DNA of 27,034 nucleotides, taken from JBGTIS01 sp041745535. Lineage in GTDB: Bacteria; Bacteroidota; Bacteroidia; Cytophagales; Cyclobacteriaceae. The notes under the pieces are model-generated. The model made no database searches. It saw only the letters and a program-made list of their open reading frames with translations, and was not told the origin of the DNA. Where the stretch lies: assembly GCA_041745535.1 (NCBI GenBank), contig JBGTIS010000221.1, forward strand, positions 1 to 27,034. Direction: 5' to 3'. The translations under genes were made by a program, and so were the position numbers. This document shows, in pieces, positions 22,307 to 27,034 of the stretch. Numbering within the stretch: the first letter of the stretch is position 1; each line of letters starts with the position of its first letter.

Positions 22307-24085
22307 TTGGAACCAACAAACATCAATAACCCGGAATACTTTCACAAAGTAGTCGATTGTCAGTATGCGTGTCCTGCGCATACGCCTGTACCGGAGTATA
22401 TCCGGCTTATCGCGGCAGAACGTTACACCGAAGCTTACATGATCAACTGGGAATCTAATGTATTCCCTGGCATTTTGGGGCGAACCTGTGACCGTCCGTG
22501 CGAACCGGCCTGCCGCCGTGTAAGGGTAGAAGAAGAACCTGTAGCCATTTGCCGCCTCAAACGGGTGGCTGCCGATAACAAAGGCGAAGTCAAAAGCCTG
22601 ATGCCCAAAGCACCCGAACAGAAAAACGGAAAAAAAATAGCGTTGATTGGTGGTGGCCCCGCTTCTTTAACCGTAGCCCGCGACTTGGCACCTTTAGGCT
22701 ATGAAATTCATTTATACGACGAATGGCACAAGGGTGGGGGCATGATGCGCACCCAGATTCCGGCCTTCCGCCTGCCGGAAGAAGTGCTCGACGAAGAAGT
22801 GAACTACATTATCGATATGGGAGTGCATACGCATTTTAATCAGTATGTTTCCAGCCTGAAAGAAATTCTGGACAAAGGCTATGATGCGGTTTTTGTAGGT
22901 ACCGGGGCTCCTATGGGGCGAAACCTGGTATTACCCGGCAGAGACGAAGCTAGCAAAAATATTCATATTGGTATTGAGTTTCTGGCGAATGTGGCTTTCG
23001 GCCATGTAGATAAAATCGGTAAAAAAGTAATCATTCTGGGTGGTGGTAACACCGCTATGGATTGTTGCCGTACATCCCGCAGACTGGGCGGTGAAGATGT
23101 AAAAGTGGTGGTGCGTAGCCCTTTTAACGAAATGAAGGCTTCACCATGGGAAATTGCCGATGCCAAATCGGAAGATATTCCCATCCTGAATAACATGCCG
23201 CCCAAAGAGTTTGTGGTGGAAAACGGCAGGCTGAAAGGCGTGATCTTTGAAAAAGTAAAAGCCGAATACGATGAAACCGGCAGAAGAAAACTGGTGCCTA
23301 CCGGCGAACCAGATGAATTTATTGAAGCCGATGATGTAATTATCGCCATCGGACAGGACAATACTTTTCCCTGGATAGAAAGGGACCTTGGTCTGGAATT
23401 CGGCAAATGGGATTTACCTGTACTTAATAAAGTAACTTTCCAATCTACCCTACCCAAGGTGTTTTTTGGTGGTGATGCGGCTTTTGGTCCTGAAAATATT
23501 ATTACCGCCGCGGCACATGGGCATCAGGCTGCCATTTCCATGCACCAGTTTTGTCAGGGAGAAGATGTGATGAAACGACCCGATCCTATGACCAACCTGA
23601 TCCATCAGAAAATGGGCATCCACGAATGGAGTTACGATTCTGCCGTTACCGACGACCTTCGGTATCAGGTACCGCATGAAAACAAAAATATTACACTGAA
23701 AGACCGGAAGGTGGAAGTGGAACTGGGTTTTAACGAAGTTACCGGTTTTAAAGAAGCCCAGCGATGCCTGAACTGTGATATCCAGACGGTTTTTAATGAA
23801 CCAACCTGCATCGAGTGCGATGCCTGTGTGGATATCTGCCCTACTTCGTGCATTACCTTTACAGTGAATGGTGAAGAAGACGATTTGCGAAATCGCCTGA
23901 ATGCACCAGCCGAAAATAAAACACAGGATCTTTATGTTTCCAAAGAACTTCCTACCAAGCGGGTGATGGTGAAAGATGAAGACGTTTGTTTGCACTGTGG
24001 ATTATGTGCCGAACGCTGTCCGACTGCCGCCTGGGACATGCAGAAATTTTTATACAATGTAACCAAAGCCAGTAAGATTTTATGA
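22307..24085 (+). CDS. GltD-like FAD/NAD(P)H oxidoreductase with C-terminal 2x[4Fe-4S] ferredoxin domain, TTG start
   Basis: The protein resembles the glutamate-synthase small subunit/NfnB group. N-terminal cysteines (C18, C22, then C61, C65, C69 in GRTCDRPCEPAC) should bind Fe-S clusters. The FAD loop is LIGGGPASLTVARDL (near 112-126) and the NAD(P) loop is ILGGGNTAMDCCRTS (near 243-257). The end carries two ferredoxin motifs, CIECDACVDICPTSC and CLHCGLCAERCPTAA. It should move electrons between NAD(P)H and ferredoxin. Only a TTG at 22307, preceded by GGGAAG, fits as start, since an in-frame stop lies at 22286. It overlaps the next gene by ATGA, so it acts with the KorAB pair, probably recycling their reduced ferredoxin (inference). 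Confidence 0.88.
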   Translation: MEPTNINNPEYFHKVVDCQYACPAHTPVPEYIRLIAAERYTEAYMINWESNVFPGILGRTCDRPCEPACRRVRVEEEPVAICRLKRVAADNKGEVKSLMPKAPEQKNGKKIALIGGGPASLTVARDLAPLGYEIHLYDEWHKGGGMMRTQIPAFRLPEEVLDEEVNYIIDMGVHTHFNQYVSSLKEILDKGYDAVFVGTGAPMGRNLVLPGRDEASKNIHIGIEFLANVAFGHVDKIGKKVIILGGGNTAMDCCRTSRRLGGEDVKVVVRSPFNEMKASPWEIADAKSEDIPILNNMPPKEFVVENGRLKGVIFEKVKAEYDETGRRKLVPTGEPDEFIEADDVIIAIGQDNTFPWIERDLGLEFGKWDLPVLNKVTFQSTLPKVFFGGDAAFGPENIITAAAHGHQAAISMHQFCQGEDVMKRPDPMTNLIHQKMGIHEWSYDSAVTDDLRYQVPHENKNITLKDRKVEVELGFNEVTGFKEAQRCLNCDIQTVFNEPTCIECDACVDICPTSCITFTVNGEEDDLRNRLNAPAENKTQDLYVSKELPTKRVMVKDEDVCLHCGLCAERCPTAAWDMQKFLYNVTKASKIL

Positions 24086-25938
24086 ACAAAGTGAGCGTGG
24101 TAAACGATATGGTTATTCGTTTCGCTAATGTAAATGGGACCGGTTCAACCAGTGCCAACGAAATGTTTGCCAAATCAATTTTCAGAATGGGCATTCCGGT
24201 TTCACCAAAGAATATATTTCCTTCCAATATTCAGGGATTACCTACCTGGTACGAAGTACGGATCAACGAAAATGGGTATCTGGGTCGCCGCGCCGGTGTC
24301 GATCTGCTAGTAGGGGTGAATCCGCAGAGTTATACCAAAGACATTGCAGCGGTACGTTCCGGCGGGTATTTCGTGTACGACAGCACCAAAAAGCTGCATC
24401 ACGAGTTTTTCAGAGAAGACATCCACTACATCGGGATTCCGATGATGCGGCTGTGTATGGAAAATTACTCCAATCCGCGGCAGCAGCATCTATTCAAAAA
24501 CATCGTGTATGTGGGTGCCCTGGCTGCTTTACTGGACATAGAAATGGAGGTAATTCAGCAGATAGTCAAAGACCAGTTTAGTAAAAAAGAAAAACTGATA
24601 CCCCCCAATTTCCTGGCCCTGGATCTGGGATACCAATATGCCAAAGCCAATTACGATTGTCCGCTCGATATCCGGGTGGAAAGGCGGGATCGGGTAGGGG
24701 ACAGTATCATGATCGACGGTAATACCGCCGCCGGACTGGGCGCTGTGTATGCCGGCGTTACGGTGGCCGCCTGGTATCCGATTACGCCCTCAACGTCTGT
24801 AGTGAACGCTTTTGAAAAATATGCTAAAAAACTGCGAACCGATCCGGTAACCGGAAAGAAAAAATATGCCATTATTCAGGCGGAAGACGAGTTGGCGGCC
24901 ATGGGCATGGTGATCGGCGCCACCTGGAATGGTGCCCGCGCTTTTACCGCCACCTCTGGCCCGGGTGTTTCGCTGATGAGCGAATTCATCGGGCTGGCTT
25001 ATTTCGCGGAAATTCCTGTGGTATTGGTAGATGTGCAGCGCGGTGGCCCTTCCACCGGTATGCCTACCCGTACCCAGCAATCCGATCTGATTTCAGCGGC
25101 ATATGCCTCTCATGGCGATACTAAGCAGGTATTGCTATTCCCCGGCACACCTGCCGAATGTTTTGAAATGACTGCTCAGGCTTTTGACCTGGCCGACCGC
25201 CTGCAAACGCCAATTATCATCATGTCCGATCTGGATTTGGGTATGAACAGCCATATGTCGCCTCCTCTGGCCTGGGACGATACCCGCACCTACGACCTTG
25301 GGAAAGTGCTGAGTGCGGAAGATTTGGATAATATGGAAAAATATGGCCGGTACCTGGATGTGGATCAGGATGGTATTTGTTACCGCACCATTCCGGGTAC
25401 GCACCCTACCAAAGGATCTTTCTTTACCCGGGGCACTTCCCGCGACGAATATGCCCGGTATACGGAAGATGGAGACGTATACGTCCGGATTGTAAACCGG
25501 TTATTAAAAAAATGGGAAACCGCAAAACAGAAGGTACCCCAGCCTGAGCTTTATCAGGAGAAAAGTCAGCATACCCGGGGCATTATTTTCTTTGGCACTT
25601 CCACCTACGCAGCGCTGGAGGCTATGGAATTGCTGGAACAGCGGGGCATTGTGCTGGATGCGATGCGTGTCAAGGCTTTCCCTTTTAATAAAAAAATATC
25701 AGATTTTATTGAGGAACACGACCAGGTTTTTGTAATAGAACAAAACCGAGACAAGCAGTTTCGATCCTTATTAGTAAACGAACTGGAACTGTATCCAAAA
25801 AAATTAATCTCTATTCTGAACTACGATGGGATGCCCATTACGGCCGACACCATTGTGAACCAGATTTATATGGATATGTCGGTATACGCTACAGCAGGCA
25901 ATAACAACAACCATCATAAAAGAAAAAAAATACTATGA
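24082..25938 (+). CDS. korA: 2-oxoacid:ferredoxin oxidoreductase, fused gamma-alpha subunit
   Basis: The chain fuses two parts of the 2-oxoacid:ferredoxin oxidoreductase complex. Residues 10-190 are the gamma domain (RFANVNGTGSTSANEM through the YVGALAALLDIEMEV region). Residues 205-600 are the alpha domain, with GNTAAGLGA (213-221), the substrate-loop YPITPSTS (232-239) and RGGPSTGMPTR (320-330), which contacts CoA and the 2-oxoacid. The complex oxidatively decarboxylates 2-oxoglutarate or a similar acid to the acyl-CoA, reducing ferredoxin. Symbol korA is used for the general type; the substrate is not certain. The tail (NNNNHH then KRKK) is unusual and its codons contain an A8 run, so length could vary by slippage. 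It is flanked on both sides by ATGA overlaps with the neighbouring genes. Confidence 0.9.
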   Translation: MNKVSVVNDMVIRFANVNGTGSTSANEMFAKSIFRMGIPVSPKNIFPSNIQGLPTWYEVRINENGYLGRRAGVDLLVGVNPQSYTKDIAAVRSGGYFVYDSTKKLHHEFFREDIHYIGIPMMRLCMENYSNPRQQHLFKNIVYVGALAALLDIEMEVIQQIVKDQFSKKEKLIPPNFLALDLGYQYAKANYDCPLDIRVERRDRVGDSIMIDGNTAAGLGAVYAGVTVAAWYPITPSTSVVNAFEKYAKKLRTDPVTGKKKYAIIQAEDELAAMGMVIGATWNGARAFTATSGPGVSLMSEFIGLAYFAEIPVVLVDVQRGGPSTGMPTRTQQSDLISAAYASHGDTKQVLLFPGTPAECFEMTAQAFDLADRLQTPIIIMSDLDLGMNSHMSPPLAWDDTRTYDLGKVLSAEDLDNMEKYGRYLDVDQDGICYRTIPGTHPTKGSFFTRGTSRDEYARYTEDGDVYVRIVNRLLKKWETAKQKVPQPELYQEKSQHTRGIIFFGTSTYAALEAMELLEQRGIVLDAMRVKAFPFNKKISDFIEEHDQVFVIEQNRDKQFRSLLVNELELYPKKLISILNYDGMPITADTIVNQIYMDMSVYATAGNNNNHHKRKKIL

Positions 25939-26987
25939 CCTATATAAAACCCAAATTCAGGCATCCGGGTCTTCCTAAAAACAAGATTGGTTTTGCCAAA
26001 GCTGATTACGAAGGTGCTATTTCCACTTTATGTGCCGGTTGTGGTCACGATTCCATCAGTGGTGCCATTATTCAGGCCTGCTACGAAATGGCCATAGAAC
26101 CACACCGATTGGCCAAACTGTCGGGCATTGGTTGTTCGTCCAAAACGCCTACCTATTTTTTAGGTAATTCTCACGGCTTTAATTCTGTACACGGCCGCAT
26201 GCCTTCTATCGCTACCGGAGCCAATATGGCCAACCGCGATTTGATATTTATGGGTATTTCAGGCGATGGTGATACGGCATCCATTGGTTTAGGGCAGTTT
26301 TGTCATGTACTGCGGCGCAACCTGAATATGGTATATATTGTGATGAACAATGGCTGTTATGGCCTCACCAAAGGACAGGATTCCGCGACTGCCGATACGG
26401 GTTCTATCAGCAAAGCCGGTTCTAACAATCCTTTTCCTGCCATAGATTTGGTTGGGCTGGCGCTTGAACTGGGCGCTACCTTTGTGGGGCGCAGCTTTTC
26501 CGGCGATAAAACCCAACTGGTGCCGCTGATCAAAGCCGCCATGTCGCATTCCGGATTTGCTTTTCTGGATGTAATCTCGCCCTGTGTTACTTTTAATAAT
26601 AACCAGGGATCTACCAAATCATATGATTTTGTGCGAGAGCATATCGCGGCTACTTCTGCCCTTGATTATGTGCCCGAGCAGGAAGAAATTACCGTTTCGT
26701 ACGAAGCGGGCACTTCCACCCATGTTGCTTTGCACGATGGCTCGGTAATTCAATTGCAAAAGCTTAATCCGAACTGGAACCCTACCAACCGCGATTCAGC
26801 CATGAATCAGGTACAGGAAGCTAAAAATAAAGGAGAAATCCTTACCGGTTTGCTGTATATCGACCCCAATAGTCCCGACCTGCATCAGGTGCTGGATACG
26901 GTAGAGCAGCCGCTGAATACTTTACGGGAAAAAGATTTATGTCCGGGATCGGCCGTATTGGAAAAAATTAATGCGGGATTCCGGTAG
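25935..26987 (+). CDS. korB: 2-oxoacid:ferredoxin oxidoreductase beta subunit (TPP-binding), 350 aa
   Basis: This is the catalytic thiamine-diphosphate subunit. The TPP/Mg signature runs from GDGD (110-113) to NNGCYG (138-143) with the usual 25-residue gap. The single [4Fe-4S] cluster is held by C33 and C36 (CAGCGH), C67 (GIGCSSK) and C217 (SPCVTF), all present. The loop TKGQDSATAD (145-154) stands where relatives have TKGQ-SPT, a small change near the substrate pocket. With the preceding gene it forms the complete alpha/gamma-beta enzyme. The overlap (ATGA at 25935-25938) implies coupled translation. The stop at 26985 leaves 47 bp of non-coding AT-rich sequence before the window ends. Confidence 0.92.
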   Translation: MTYIKPKFRHPGLPKNKIGFAKADYEGAISTLCAGCGHDSISGAIIQACYEMAIEPHRLAKLSGIGCSSKTPTYFLGNSHGFNSVHGRMPSIATGANMANRDLIFMGISGDGDTASIGLGQFCHVLRRNLNMVYIVMNNGCYGLTKGQDSATADTGSISKAGSNNPFPAIDLVGLALELGATFVGRSFSGDKTQLVPLIKAAMSHSGFAFLDVISPCVTFNNNQGSTKSYDFVREHIAATSALDYVPEQEEITVSYEAGTSTHVALHDGSVIQLQKLNPNWNPTNRDSAMNQVQEAKNKGEILTGLLYIDPNSPDLHQVLDTVEQPLNTLREKDLCPGSAVLEKINAGFR

Positions 26988-27034
26988 GAAAATAATTTTT
27001 AGGAAATGTATTCAGTTTTATTCTCTACAGGTAT

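Overview
The window looks like a chromosomal segment of a Bacteroidota bacterium, most likely of the Cytophagales/Cytophagia type. The reasons are promoter boxes of the Bacteroidota TAnnTTTG kind in front of several genes, moderate-to-low GC, and the family content: DUF2652, a zinc-motif-free anti-sigma factor, a MerC/Fur pair, and a GltD-like gene fused to ferredoxin modules next to a KorAB pair. There is no rRNA, tRNA, CRISPR array, insertion sequence or phage gene. The lineage is inferred from these signs only.

Layout. 1-320: the 3' end of a GH29 alpha-L-fucosidase. 396-2375: a hypothetical gene, a lipoprotein and a membrane-anchored class III nucleotidyl cyclase, all on the minus strand. 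2704-9073: a plus-strand run of DUF2652/SRPBCC protein, arginase-family protein, decapitated methyltransferase, cytosolic sulfotransferase, MFS transporter and exported arylsulfotransferase. 9080-9256: a short relic of mnmE. 9285-16277: a minus-strand block with a MATE exporter and small stress/detoxification-type genes (two PhnB-like VOC proteins, an ABM-like protein, DUF1772, an NAD(P)-binding reductase, an AraC-family regulator, DUF1801, DUF4287, SRPBCC). 16564-18003: a Tat-exported Gfo/Idh/MocA oxidoreductase. 18138-18698: an exported protein, possibly NlpC/P60-like. 18994-20249: an ECF sigma/anti-sigma pair. 20464-21940: merC-fur and a convergent hemolysin III gene. 22307-26987: a tightly coupled three-gene operon for 2-oxoacid:ferredoxin oxidoreductase plus an FAD/Fe-S NAD(P)H oxidoreductase.

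The most striking signal is regulatory. Four promoters, in front of the cyclase, the single-domain VOC, the tandem VOC and the SRPBCC genes, share one architecture at almost fixed spacing. A TAnnTTTG-like box is followed 31 bp upstream (in the transcription sense) by a 14-bp half-site, and a second half-site in the same orientation begins 22-23 bp further on. Direct repeats at this pitch next to the -33 region are what an AraC-family activator would use, and an AraC gene lies among three of the four targets. The fourth site links a second-messenger cyclase about 9 kb away to the same regulon.

The second theme is gene erosion in the first 9.3 kb. The cyclase appears to have lost most of its membrane domain in frame. 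The arginase tail is joined out of frame to the second half of a methyltransferase. A 59-codon internal piece of mnmE is stranded between two intact genes. All function calls rest on reading motifs by eye; no database search was run.
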